From NCBI GenBank assembly GCA_050084985.1, contig JBITNC010000001.1, positions 53,258,001 through 53,322,000 on the forward strand: a stretch of 64,000 nt of DNA, read 5' to 3'. Shown in pieces: positions 22,850 through 34,169 of the stretch. A program made the position numbers and the translations under genes. Source of the DNA: Nageia nagi. Taxonomy: Eukaryota > Pinophyta. Each line of letters starts with the position of its first letter. Positions within the stretch are counted from its first letter, which is position 1. The notes under the pieces were generated by a model that worked only from the letters and a program-made list of their open reading frames with translations, was not told the DNA's origin and searched no databases.

Positions 22850-24265
22850 CTCCAAGGCTAGCTACAATTTTCCAAGGAAATAAAATCCAATGGGGTGTAT
22901 TTCAGTGCCTAGTTACCAAGGGAAAAATGAAATTTATCTTGAAAAATCTCATTCTAAGGCACTTTAGTTCTACAAATTTTTTATTTTGACCAATGGAGTG
23001 CCCTAAAATCCTAGGTGCAAATTTCCAAGTGATTGAAAATCTATATATTTGCATTTTGGTGCCTAACAGGAAGGAGAAAAATGGATTTTGACCTAAAGAA
23101 AAAACCAAAGGCATAGATTGATGGAAAAAAGGGATTCAAGCATATTTAAGTTTTCAATTTTTCAAATTTGATCAAGTTTTGAGGCCCAAAAAGCTAGGCA
23201 CATATTTTCAAATATTTGGAAATCCAATGGAGTGATTTTTGGTACCTAGCATGAGAGGAAAAGATATTTTTTAATAAAATTCAATTTTAAGTGCTTAGGA
23301 ACAAGGAAAAGATCATTCTAAGCACATTTAATATTCAAAATTTTCAATTTTGGTCACCTTAAAGGCTATGCATAGGTTTTCAAATTTTCCCAAATCCAAT
23401 GGAGTGAAAAATGCCATCTAAAATAAAAAAATTTGACAAATTTTCATCAAAAATCAAGTTTGGGTGTCCATTAAGTGAAATTCTACATTTTGAACACATT
23501 TGGGTCTTGGAAAAATTAATTTTGAGCACTTTTAAGCACCCTAAAGGCTAGGTGTAAGTTTTCAAGGCAATGGCAATCCAAAAAAAATGAAAAATGGTAG
23601 GATAAAAATATAATTCACAAATTTTGGTCAAAACACAAGGGCAAAGTGGGTGTAAAATATGATTTGAGCACATTTAAACTTTTAAATTTCCAACTTTGAG
23701 CAAGGAAAGTAGCCCAAATTCCTAGGCATAGGTTTGCTAGTTTTTCCAAATCTAATGGAGTAAAAATCAATGCCTAGGTTGGAAAATATTAATAAATTTG
23801 AGGACATAAGTGCATAAAAAAGGTCATTTTAAGAAGGTTTAAAATTTCAAATTTCCATTTTTAAGTGAGTTTGGAGGCTCAAATACCTAGGCACAAGTTT
23901 GGGGCTAATTACAAATCTTTAAGGTTGAAATTGAGCACCTAAGTTGCCAAGAATTGACAAATTTGGTGTAAAATTCAAGTTGGACCCCTTCCTTGCATGA
24001 AGAAAGACATTCCAAGCACATTTAAACCTACAAATTTTTATTTTAAGCACATATAAGGCACCAAAAATCTAGGAACAATTTTTCTAAATCTATACAAGTG
24101 AAAACTAGAGCCTAACTTGAGGAGGAACATCAAATTTTGCTTAAAAATTAAAAATTTTGCCTTTATTGCATGAAAAATGGAATTATAAGAAACTTTAAAC
24201 TTTGAAATTTTTGAATTTGAGCAAGTTAAAGGGATCAAAAATCTAGGTTTCATTTTTCATTTCTA
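22850..24265 (+). repeat. Degenerate tandem repeat, ~173-bp period, about nine units
   Basis: The anchor CCTAGGCACAAGTTTTC (degenerate) recurs near 22,854, 23,008, 23,192, 23,364, 23,549, 23,719, 23,884, 24,065 and 24,239. Spacings are 154-185 bp. Each unit also carries AAATCCAATGGAGTGAAAAATG-like and CATTTAA-TTTCAAATTT segments. It lies inside the LTR of element D. Confidence 0.75.
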
Positions 24266-24830
24266 TGGAAATTTCACTTTTTTCTACCAAACAAAATCTA
24301 TAGAAGTGAAAATGGAAAAATTTGCCAAAATCCCAAATCCTCCACAAAACCTCCTAAAAAGCTCCAAAACCTCTCAAAACTTTCCAAGCACCTTATAATT
24401 CCATCCTCCATCCATAAGCTCAAATCCACTTTTTAAAAAAATTTCAGATTTCAAACCCCCCTATCTTTTTCAAAAAATAGACCAAAAAATCCACCTTTTT
24501 AAAACATTCTCTTAGAATTTCTTGAAAATTTGCCACAATGATCACATCAAGGGAAAATATAGGTACAAAGAAAGAAGGAGCTCAAAATATCGATGGAAGG
24601 ATCCAAAATGATGATTTGAAGCTCTAAATTTTGCCAAATTGATGCAAAATGGCTCAAAATATGTACTAGTGGGCATCAATTTTTGTAAATATTTTATTTT
24701 TAGCATATTTTAGTGGGATGAGACTCTTCTCCCACTAAAATGATATTGTAATCTCAATTTAGCATTCAAATTAACATTTTAAGGCTTTCTTAAGAATTAG
24801 GGACACCATCAAATTTTGACCTAAAAAGTC

Positions 24831-24838
24831 TATAAATA
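24831..24838 (+). promoter_or_regulatory. TATA box of element D LTR
   Basis: TATAAATA about 945 bp before the LTR end, followed by a GC-richer stretch. This is a plausible LTR promoter with a long R-U5; it is not proven. Confidence 0.45.
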
Positions 24839-25779
24839 AACCATAGGGGGTCACATTTTCGGGTAGAATGTTGTAGTCCAAGAAATTTTCAATTTTCTTC
24901 AAAATTGAAATTTTTTTGTAATTGAGGAGCAAACTGATGTACTTATGCAAAACTCTTTTGCAAATATAATACAAATGGATACAAGTTAATTCAAAGTGTG
25001 TTTTCCTCTATGGAGTGGTGGATTGATCTTTTTAGAATAATTTATCTAATTGAACATTTACATGCCTTCTCTTTGAAAACTCTCAAGTTTTAGGAGAATT
25101 TGTTGTAAATTCATCAAAATATTTGAATTGTCTTGAATTGTTTCTAATTCATCACTTTCTTGTTAAATGCTTAGTATTCTAAAGTGACTTTCACTTAAGA
25201 CATCTTCCTAGACCTTTTGTTCAAAACTATCCACCTTCACTCATGCTTAGTCTACTTGGTTGCATTGGTCCTATTCATAGAGTACCAACAATTAATTCCA
25301 CTTCTCACTCATCTTTGTAATGGTTGGAAAATAGTCATCCATTTCAAAGACTTGATTGAATTTAACAAGATTTCTTAATTGATCTGAGAGAGAACGTTTA
25401 GACAATGTTGCATTGTGACTACCTCTCTGAAGTCTAGCTAGTATTTGAACTCATTCTTAATTTTTATTTTTTTTTATTTTACACTTGTTTAAAATTTATG
25501 GAAAATTTTAAAATATTTTAAGATAACATATCTCTATCCCTACAAAAAATATGAGTTAATAGTTATTACCTCTACTACACCACTTAGCTAATTCCTAAAC
25601 AAGACCTACATATTTAAAGCTTGTATTAATGACACAAGCTTTCTGATAGAAACCTTGGGCTATCATTCCTTACAAGAGGATTTCAATAATGCATTCTCAC
25701 CTACATTATGGGTCACTTTCCCATCTTGATCGTATGGGTGATCATCGAGTAAGAGGAAAGGTTTCCTTCCTAACATAGA

Positions 25780-25799
25780 TTGGTGCTAGAAGGAGGGTC
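25780..25799 (+). promoter_or_regulatory. Primer-binding site of element D
   Basis: TTGGTGCTAGAAGGAGGGTC begins four bases after the proposed LTR end. It would pair with a tRNA 3' end finishing in GCACCA. I do not assign the tRNA. Confidence 0.55.
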
Positions 25800-25959
25800 G
25801 TTTGATCATTTTATATTCTGTATGCTAGTGACCATTTTTTTTTCAATGACCTAAGTTATTTTTCTTATTCTACTTAATTGTTGTCTTTTGAGTTTTCTTT
25901 TTCTTTTTTCCTTCTCCTTTAAAAGATTTAAGCTAGGACCTAGAAGAGAGAACATATTT

Positions 25960-27720
25960 ATTTACAGTACAAGGGTAGTTAGAGCAGCTAAAGAAGAAGC
26001 CAATATTTGAATTCAACCTAGAAGGGTCCAATACTCCATCAACATAGTGTACTTCCCCAAGAGGGATTGTTACACCATTTATTATTACCTTGAGTATCAC
26101 TCAATCAATTATGTAATCAATAACCTAACCTATTTCTCACTAGTTGTTCAATTTGCAAATCATAATCAAAACATCCCAATGGTAGCAACTTCAGCATGGT
26201 TTGTGGGAATACCAATCAATATTGAAGGATAGGCATATCAATGCTCAAGGAATCTAGATAGATACCTACCTAATTTCATACATGATGGACCAATAATGGA
26301 AAAAGATCATATTCTCATGTACAAAGACAACATAGAAAGACTAGATGTGGTTCATGAAGATGTGGCTTACCAAATGTTCTCAAATACTCTAGACAATGTG
26401 GCTATTATGTAGTATGCTAGTTTACCAAAAGCATCGATCACTTCATGGAATGACTTGAACAATCATTTCTAAATCAGTTCAATGTGCCCATCAACCCAAG
26501 TACTTTATACAATCAACTTGCCATAACCAAATGATAATCCCATTAGCTACTCTACATGTTTAATTATAGATTTTAAAGAGCATACTCTAGGCTCATGGAT
26601 CCTTATAAAGTTTATCCAAATGGTGTACTAAAAATGTACCTTAATTCACTTGATGGTATAAGTGTAGCTTTCCTAAGGAGAGAAGCTACAGTAACTACTT
26701 TGCAATCCATTAGTCAGTGAAATAATGTGATCACCATGTAATCCATTCATCTGTTTACCACCTATACTCAAAACTCAAGATTTTAAAGTGCACCAAATAT
26801 TTTCACATTCCCACTCTAAGCACAAGCATTAGCAATTGATACTAGTGTTGTTATTGGTCCTATCATACCATAAACTAGCTTATTCTTAAATAACCCATTC
26901 ATGAACCTAATTTGGTGTTGATAAATCCATAAACCAACAAAGCTTCTTTCACACCATCATTATTAAATCCAATCCCTCAAGTTGCAAATACCAATTCCAA
27001 TATCGTAAGTTCTTTAGGACCACCTATTAGATTCATGGAGATTCAAAATTTGAAGAAATCCAAAGAATGATGCAAAATATGAGCAAGGATATGACATAAT
27101 TGAAGTTAAATCAGGGTGAGTAATATCGTCATAATGACCAATGCTAGAATTATCATATCAATCAAGGCCAAGGTTATCAAAATGATAGAAGTTAGAATTA
27201 TCATAATGAAATATTGGGGAACAAAAACTTTGAAAGGCCAAACAAAAATTGGAATACAAACCAAAATAATGGTGGTTTGCCTAATCTGATGGTCAATAAT
27301 AATAATAATCAAGTGAACAATGTTGATATTTCAAGAATAGGATTACCCAATTGGTATAGAGTGCACTCACAAATTCACATGGAGAAATTGAATATACTCA
27401 GTTCAAAGTAGCAATGAACATTTTTCAACTTGAAATTCAAAATATGGACATAATACCAACTTCCAAAGGCCAAAACAAAATTGGAATATAGGCTTGAACA
27501 ATGGTGGTGTGCCCAATCTGATGGTCAATAATAATAATAATAATCAAGTGAACAATGTTGATATGTCAGAAAGAGGATTACCCAATTGGTGTAGAGTGCA
27601 CTCTACAAATTCACATGGAGAAACTAAATGTCCTGAGTTCAAAGTAGTAATGAACTTTTTTCAACTTAAAATTTAAAATATGGACATGACACCAAATAAT
27701 GAACCAAACACACCTCAAGG
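25960..27720 (+). pseudogene. Gypsy gag of element D (decayed)
   Basis: Plus-strand pieces include YQMFSNTLDNVA near 26,370, LPKASITSWNDLNNHF at about 26,420-26,470, and FRRAYSRLMDP-like residues near 26,580. This is the capsid core seen in plant gypsy elements (LP--SI-SW--L---F). An Asn/Gln-rich stretch and a finger-like PNWCRVHSTNSHGETKCPEF (27,575-27,645) form the nucleic-acid-binding end. The finger spacing, CX2HX5HX4C or similar, is unusual. Several stops break the frame. The finger region is duplicated (see 27,236). Confidence 0.7.
27236..27700 (+). repeat. 232-bp direct duplication in gag of element D
   Basis: 27,236-27,467 and 27,468-27,700 are adjacent copies, each starting GGCCAAA-CAAAA-TTGGAATA and each containing a CCTAATCTGATGGTCAATAA-like stretch with an AAT run. 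The first copy has lost the finger's Cys codons; the second keeps them. Each contains an (AAT)n tract. Confidence 0.85.
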
Positions 27721-28222
27721 TGATTCCAATCCAATTTTGATAGCTAAAATGTTTGAAGAAAGAGCTAATCAAGAAGATGATTGGGTAACAATATCAAATG
27801 ATGAGGTCTATACTTTAAGACCACTCTTTGATGAAGAAGTTTAGGTAGTGCAATAGCAAGAAGTACCTTAGGGCCAACATACCTATAATTTTCAACCAAG
27901 GGTAAATAAAGAACCTATAACTTCATCACAACTACAAAATAGTACCTAGATTCCACTTGACACAACTTCACTAGTCAATCCTCCTCTACCACCACATGTG
28001 CAAGAACCTTTGTCAAAACCCTTGCAATAAGTACAACCACCTGTACTAATATCCCATCAAGCATAGTTTTAGAAAGGAGAGGCATAACTTAAGTCCAAGA
28101 AGGTAGTTGAGGAGAAATCATAACTGAGCACATTAACCTACAACATCATTGAAGACATGAAGAAAATAAGATCAAACATAACATTATATGATGTTATGCA
28201 AATGCAAGATCAATAAGAGTTA

Positions 28223-28700
28223 GTGTATCAAGATATCAAGAAGAAAAAGCAGAAGTGGATAGCCAAATCAATGGAAACACAAATAATATCAATACAAAAT
28301 ATGGGAAGAAAGATAAAAGTACCCCCATTTTTGCTAATGTTTAGAATAGTAAGCAAAAACTTGCATAATTATCTCATAGATTCTGGAGCTATGGGGAATA
28401 TCATGCCTCTTGAAATAGGGAAACAATTGGGATTACTAATAACAAAAATCCCAACAATATTTACACAATTGGATAAGTTAGAGTAAGAGTAATTGGAATG
28501 CTAAATGAAGTTTTTATATAGATTGCATCATAACCATGGATCATCCAATACCTCAACATCCAAGTAATTGATATCCCAATTACATATCGGATAATACTAA
28601 GTAGAGATTGGTTTAAGGACCTAAATATTTACATTGCTATGGACTAGTCTCACTTATGGCTTCCTTGGAGAAGAGTTGCCAACCAAATAAGGGTCAACGG
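28223..28700 (+). pseudogene. Gypsy protease of element D (decayed)
   Basis: The open stretch 28,223-28,483 contains NYLIDSGAMGNIMPLEIGKQLGL, with the aspartic protease D-S-G-A triad and hydrophobic flank. After a frameshift, 28,550-28,700 gives DIPITYRIILSRDWFKDL and SHLWLPW, the downstream half typical of plant gypsy proteases. The enzyme would cut gag-pol. A further open stretch at 28,827-29,015 probably represents the linker towards reverse transcriptase, which is missing because copia A2 begins at 29,176. Confidence 0.75.
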
Positions 28701-29175
28701 TGAATCAAGACTCAAAGAGATGATTATAGACTATAACAATCTAATAAGACTCTATTTACTAAAGTTGAAATAGGCATTTTTTCTCCCCTAGTCAAATATG
28801 CACTACATGAAATTCAACATCTTGACATGGAACCTATGGAGGTAAAGTTCAAGACCAATCCTCCAAAAGTAATATCTAAAATTCACCATCTCGCACATAC
28901 CATAAAGAAGAAACAATGGACAATCAAGGTTAGTAATCAAGCATCTAAATGCTTAGTGGGTAAGGTTTCACCATCACCAACTGATGGTGGACATTATGAA
29001 CACTTATTTCCACTTTGAACAAAATTATGGTATTGTACATAATGTAAATAGAATAGATTAGCTTTTTGTGCTTTAGTCTTTCAAATTATGGATATAATTA
29101 GCATAGAAATATTAATTAAATTATCAAGATACTCGAGCATTCAAGCTCATCAACTAACATTGGTTTGCTACTAAT

Positions 29176-29580
29176 TGTTAGAATTTGTAATGTAATATTG
29201 TGTAATATTTCTCTTTTATGTAAATTCATTTAATACTTAAAGTATATTTAGATACCATAAAGTATTAAAGGAATAAATATAGAAAGGGGAATAAATATAG
29301 GAAGGGATTAAATATAGAAATATCTTTAACCTTACCCTTGGGCTAGAAGCAAAGTTATGTTAATGTTTAGAGTTTGGAGAGAGAGGAGAGATTCTGTAAA
29401 ATAAGTCTTTGAGAATAAAAAAAATCTTAGTGGATGTACTCCCAAGGAGGGAGGAACCAATTTATATTTTGTGTTCATTGTGAGATTGATTTGTGTTATT
29501 GTGCTATTTATTTGATGTTGTGAGCATCTTCTTGAGATCTTGGTAGATTAGAATATAATTCAGAAAGGGTTAATTTCTTC
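29176..29580 (+). repeat. 5' LTR of A2
   Basis: Begins TGTTAGAATTTGTAATG and contains the diverged family palindrome at 29,232-29,266 and GGATGTACTCCCAAGGAGGG. The reverse complement of the last is the GTACATCC / AGGAACCACTT region of the A1 LTR. The 3' edge is uncertain within about 20 bp (TATAATTCA at 29,562 or slightly later). Confidence 0.7.
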
Positions 29581-29583
29581 AAG

Positions 29584-29596
29584 TGATATTAGAGTC
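29584..29596 (+). promoter_or_regulatory. Primer-binding site of A2 (degenerate)
   Basis: TGATATTAGAGTC, two transitions from TGGTATCAGAGTC, just after the LTR. Confidence 0.55.
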
Positions 29597-30110
29597 ATTC
29601 TTGAAGGCTCCTCTTCAAAATCTTTGAAGGTCCTTCCACTCTATCCTTTGTCTACTCTGTTAAGGTAAAAAGGCTTAAAGGTATAATCTTCCTCTTACCA
29701 TGTTCTTTGTCAAATTTTGTTTATATTACTAACCATTTTGGTTCTTTGATTATAAAGTTTTTTATTTAGCAAAAATTGTTCAAATTATATATTACATTAT
29801 TGCCATATTTTTTGTTATACTAACATGTTAGTTCAAATTTCCTTATGCTATTGCTATGCATTATTTATTTACTAACAATAATTTGTTAGTTGCAATTTTT
29901 TAAAGTAAAATTTCTTAATTTGTAACAATAATATGTTAATTGCAAAATTGGAGTAAATTTGCTTAAATATAGCAATAATGTGTTATTATAGTTTAAATTT
30001 GCAAGTTTCTACTTAGTGTAGAAATGACTAAAAGTATTGCAATTTTTAACTACAATGCTATTGTTGTAATTTTTTTTTACAATACTAATATATTTATAAA
30101 AATAAAAAAA

Positions 30111-30299
30111 TTACATGCATGCATTTTTTAAATATATTACATGTATGCATTTTTTAGAGAACTTTTTTATTACATGCATACATGTTTTTTAGAGAGCTTT
30201 ATATTACATGCATTTTGTTTTTTTTCTTAGAGAGCTTTATTTTACATGCATGCATTTGTTAGAGAGCTTTATATTACATGCATGCATTTTTTTAGAGAC

Positions 30300-30302
<3 letters not shown>
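30111..30302 (+). repeat. ~33-bp tandem repeats rich in CATGCATG
   Basis: Six units begin TTACATG at 30,111, 30,137, 30,170, 30,204, 30,242 and 30,274. Most continue CATGCATTTTTTAGAGAGC. Spacing is 26-38 bp. Confidence 0.8.

Positions 30303-30361
<59 letters not shown>
30303..30361. repeat. (TA)n microsatellite
   Basis: About 29 uninterrupted TA dinucleotides directly after the 33-bp repeats. Confidence 0.97.
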
Positions 30362-30365
<4 letters not shown>

Positions 30366-31465
30366 CATTTAAAAAAAATTAGTATGAGCTAAAGGTTGCA
30401 TTAATTGCTATTTAAAGTCTAAAGTTTTTTTTAGGCTAATTTTTTTAATTCATTATGGGCAACTTTTTAAGGCTAATATTTCTTTATTTGCTAAATTATA
30501 ATTTTAACTTAGTGCAAATTATAATAAGGGATCTTATTAATCATGCATTTAAGGGAGAATTTATTTATTTACTTAAGAAAATTTTATGAATGTATTGATT
30601 AATGTTTTGTCCTAATACATGATTATTGCTATTGTGCACACATGTGGATGGATAAAAGTTCTCTTAAATATTTTTTCCTATGAATTTTTTGATGATAAAT
30701 TGCAAATAAGAAATTATTTTAAGTCCAATTTTCAAGTAATAGGGGGGAGAATTCCTCAATTTTTAATAATGAACCTTTGTATAGAGATCCATTGGGAGTT
30801 GTAACAAAACCCATTGGACTTTTAAGCTTATTTGTTGTTACTTAAAATTAATGAACCTTTGTAAAAAGATTCATTAGGGGTTGTAACAAAACCCATTGGA
30901 ATTTTTGCTCATACTTATAGATGATGTTGGATGTAGTTTCTTTTTTAAATTATTTTATTTATTTTGCACACTTACTTTATTTATAAAGTACATAAACAAT
31001 GAAAATGCTTCCTCTAAAATGAACACATTCGTATATTTATTCTGCAACATAAATTTTTTGGGGTGCCATCAAGTGAAGATAAAGCAAACTAGAGCCTTTT
31101 AATTTGATGATCCAAATGGTAAAAGTTTTGTACTTCTTAATTTCTCCTAAGTCCTCTGTTGGTCTGAATTTAACTCCATATAGGTGGATAGGCATGTGTG
31201 TAGTGATACCACATGTTCGCCCATCCATTCAAGAATTATCTTAATAACTTAAGAGAAAAACTAAAAACTTAATCAATATAATTAATTTGATCGATCCAAC
31301 ATACATCATAATCTTAAAAAATAGCTAGTACTTTTCCTTGTGAGAGTATATTACTATCCAAGGTGAATTGGTTGAAGATTGGTAGGACCTAAGATCTAGG
31401 TGAAGGTTTAATTTATAAGAAAACAACCTCAACTATACTCTCCCTTGAATCGTATTTGGTGATGA

Positions 31466-32070
31466 TAAAATGTTAGATATATGGATATATGATTATGCAC
31501 ATGTTGATTATCTTTGCTCGTGTAAAGATTAAGTTTGCAATAATGATATGAATGTTTTGTACGAATGATAATTTTTTTATGGATTATGATGAAAATGTGC
31601 ACATTAGTTTATATAATTATGAATTTTTTTCTTGTATCTTTGGTTGGATGAAAACTCTTACCAAATAATGATAGTGCACTTGTTGATATTTATAGTTACA
31701 AAATTTGATGGAGTGGTTAAAAAGGTTCACCCTTCTCCATAGTTAAAAATTTGATGAAGTGGTTAAAAAGGTTCACCCTTCTCCATGGTTGAAAATTTGA
31801 TGGAGTGGTTAAAAAGGTTCACCCTTATTCATGGTTGAAAATTTGATGGAGTTATTGAAAAGGTTTGGCTTATGCCACTTTACTTCCATTAGTAAGAAGT
31901 TTATCCATTATGGATAAATGTTAATTTACTTCTATTACTGAAAAGTGTATTTATACATTGATAGAAGTTTAATCCTTGTTAATAGAATAATATTACCTTC
32001 ATCCATCATTTGCATCTTAACTAGTAGCATGGTCAAGTTGGCATTATTTATAATTTGTATGTCTCTATAT
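31466..32070. other. Unrecognised insertion or filler, left part
   Basis: Similarity to the family A leader ends near 31,465. What follows is not gag. No coding signal on either strand. Includes a 46-bp tandem repeat. The right part is 48,582-48,875, beyond array B. Confidence 0.5.
31700..31867. repeat. 46-bp tandem repeat, about 3.6 units
   Basis: Units start AAAATTTGATGGAGTGGTTA at 31,700, 31,746, 31,792 and 31,838. The first three are nearly identical; the fourth decays after about 30 bp. Confidence 0.9.
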
Positions 32071-32075
32071 AGAAG
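32071..32075. repeat. Target-site duplication AGAAG, left copy (array B)
   Basis: AGAAG precedes the TGTTAAACTATG start of LTR1 and recurs directly after LTR3 at 48,577-48,581. No such duplication borders the middle LTR. Confidence 0.85.
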
Positions 32076-33954
32076 TGTTAAACTATGCGTGACACTGAGA
32101 GGGGGGGTAACACAAGATATAACGAGGTTCACCAATGTGGTTACATCCCCAGAAAAGACTACTTGGACTTCAATCCAAATCCAGCCATTGTAAAGCACCA
32201 ACTTTACACATAATTTATCAGCACCAACTGAAAGGAGCATCAACCCCTAAGCTTTGTAGCACCCACTGCAAGGAGCACCAACTCCACTTGCCAAGCACCC
32301 ACTTGACATATTTAATAAGATGGAATGAAAGATTGATAACCAGTTACCCAAGACTCGGAATGGTCTAGCTCAAAACTTTTCTTACAAAATATAATCTGAA
32401 TCATATTCTATTTTCTTTATGCTCATGCCAATAGCTCTCAATTCATCTGTAATCTAAAACCCCTTTTAATTCATAAACATTTGCTTTGGATTCCTGTCTA
32501 CTGAAAAATGCTCAAAATCGGATCAAGAAACTATTGCTCATATCACTGAAAGGGCTGCCGTTATTTTTCACCAAGAAAAATCCTCATATTCTGAATCAAA
32601 ACTGATATAATTTCTCACAAACATCTAGAACTTTCAACACTTATAGAATTATCAAGAAAACATTCATTTTTGAGATATCTGTTACTCATACATGCTTCAC
32701 ACACCTCTCAATAACAAGCTACACTGCCAAAACATAAACCCAGAAAAATTTGAATTTATTCAAACTGGTTGAAGATAATACCTCGAATGCACTCAGAACA
32801 TGTGTTCCATGTCCATATGGCACAAAATGGTATGACGAATTTCACATAGATGCCAAAAAATCTTTCAAAGCTCGAATCTGTCTTTTTTATCTTCTCCTCT
32901 CTTGGTTTTTTTTTTTTTAAAGTGTCACATGATAAAAGAACTCTTGAGACTTAAATAGAAGTGTGATAACTGAGATATAAAATAAAAGGAAATAGCATTT
33001 TTTTCAAACCATACACACTATTCCTTTTTGCTTGTCACTTAAAACCATTGTCGGTCAAAATTGGAAAATTAAGAAAAAAAGCTCTAATAGCTTTTTCGAT
33101 GAGCTATAAATTCTTACTGACTGCACAGTTTAACATGAAATTTGGATCACATGTTTTTCATATAACCAAGTACATTATATCCAAATTTGAAGCTTTAAAT
33201 CCTCATAGTTTGCACACAGCACTTTTCACAAAGTGGCCTCCGACACAGATTTCACAGGTATTTTGTTATGCTTGGATTTGTGCAAGTTATAGGTTCTCAT
33301 AGTTCGAGGACTCAAATCAAGATGGTTCAAAATAAAAAGTTGTTCATCTCATCAAGTTATACGTGTAAAAACTTTGAAATTCTGAATTTGAAGACTTTTA
33401 GAGCCCAAAACAACCAACCTACTATTTCCAAAATTTATGCTCAAATAGTCAAAAAGTTACGAATTGGCATTTTGCAGCTTGTACCATTTCTTCTTTGATT
33501 ATCATCTTGCTATGAAGTTTGGACCACACCTTCTTGTTATATATTACTATATATTATTTAAATTTCAACCTCTGATTCATTACCGTTTGCTTGCAATTCA
33601 AATTGCACGAAGCCAATTTTACATAAATTTCTAACTGCACCATAATCCATAAGAGTACCCAAAACTGAACCAACATGAAATTTGACCGTTCCAATGCTTC
33701 ACACAAGTTTTTTATCAATCCAACAACTGATCCAAACCATATCTCGTTGTCCGTCACCTTCCATTTGTAATTTGGCCCTCTTGACAACTTTTGGTACCTC
33801 ATGACAACTTTTGGTCTCTTTATCGTTTTTGCATCCGATAACTTTGTAGATCTTGTCGATGTTATTTCTTTGACAAGTGCAACCATATGAACCTTATGCA
33901 TACTTATCTCATTGTGTTGACAACAATAACAACACTGCTGCACTATACTCAACA
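32076..33954 (-). repeat. LTR1 of array B (original 3' LTR)
   Basis: 1,879 bp; begins TGTTAAACTATGCGTGAC and ends CTATACTCAACA. Lacks about 102 bp near 32,109 that LTR2 and LTR3 keep. From about 32,679 rightwards it matches LTR2 almost base for base; to the left it differs from LTR2 at many positions, mostly transitions. Confidence 0.93.
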
Positions 33955-33971
33955 ATCTCCCCTTTGGAATT
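33955..33971 (-). promoter_or_regulatory. Polypurine tract, B internal copy 1
   Basis: The minus strand reads AATTCCAAAGGGGAGAT, abutting LTR1. A second purine tract (TTGTCAAAGGGGGAGA) lies at 34,005-34,020. The same pair is present in copy 2 (41,285-41,301 and 41,335-41,350). Confidence 0.8.
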
Positions 33972-34169
33972 GTTGGCAACACATATGCAAAAACTTGTTA
34001 CTCTTCTCCCCCTTTGACAACAAATACAAAGGGGTGTCGTGGACTCCCCTGAGTCCATATACACAATACTTAGGTGTAAATCAGTATACAAAAGAACATA
34101 ATTATACAAGAGTAAAAAGATAAATAAATACAAAATTACTCTCCCTGAGATTGTGCACCCAAAAGCTAG

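Larger units (their letters stand above)
13249..25775 (+). repeat. 5' LTR of element D, about 4.05 kb, interrupted by A1 (14,049-22,527)
   Basis: The parts at 13,249-14,048 and 22,528-25,775 share the same style of repetitive, A- and T-rich sequence with recurrent AAATTTTGA and GAGC-type motifs, so they look like one LTR. It ends CCTTCCTAACA directly before the primer site. A TATA box lies at 24,831. The left portion has an irregular repeat of roughly 40-60 bp around CATTTTTGTC (13,579, 13,618, 13,680, 13,740, 13,787). Confidence 0.5.
13249..29175 (+). mobile_element. Element D: Ty3/gypsy with long LTR, truncated, split by A1
   Basis: A plus-strand gypsy element: a long 5' LTR (13,249-25,775, interrupted by A1), a primer-binding site, gag and protease. 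It then stops at the LTR of copia A2 before any reverse transcriptase. No 3' LTR is in the window. The protease (LIDSGA, then ILSRDWF) and the unusual gag finger are of plant gypsy type. The left edge, TGTTGTGCTCG, is a proposal based on the TG start and on matching inverted termini (TGTT...AACA). Confidence 0.6.
29597..31465 (+). other. Leader of A2
   Basis: AT-rich and non-coding. It contains the 33-bp microrepeats and TA run (30,111-30,361), a repeated CCTTTGTA-AGAT-CATT segment (30,770 and 30,855), and the conserved block at about 31,020-31,460 shared with A1, A3 and A4, with a hairpin at 31,193-31,215. Confidence 0.6.

Noticed and set aside
33048-33498. Plus-strand frames in B LTRs (84 and 76 residues)
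   Set aside because: They are antisense to the LTR transcript and change in LTR3 without preservation of coding sense.
33554-33982. 142-residue minus-strand frame across the B LTR end (also 40,884-41,312)
   Set aside because: It spans the polypurine tract and the U3 of the LTR, is broken in LTR3, and has no domain; LTRs are non-coding.
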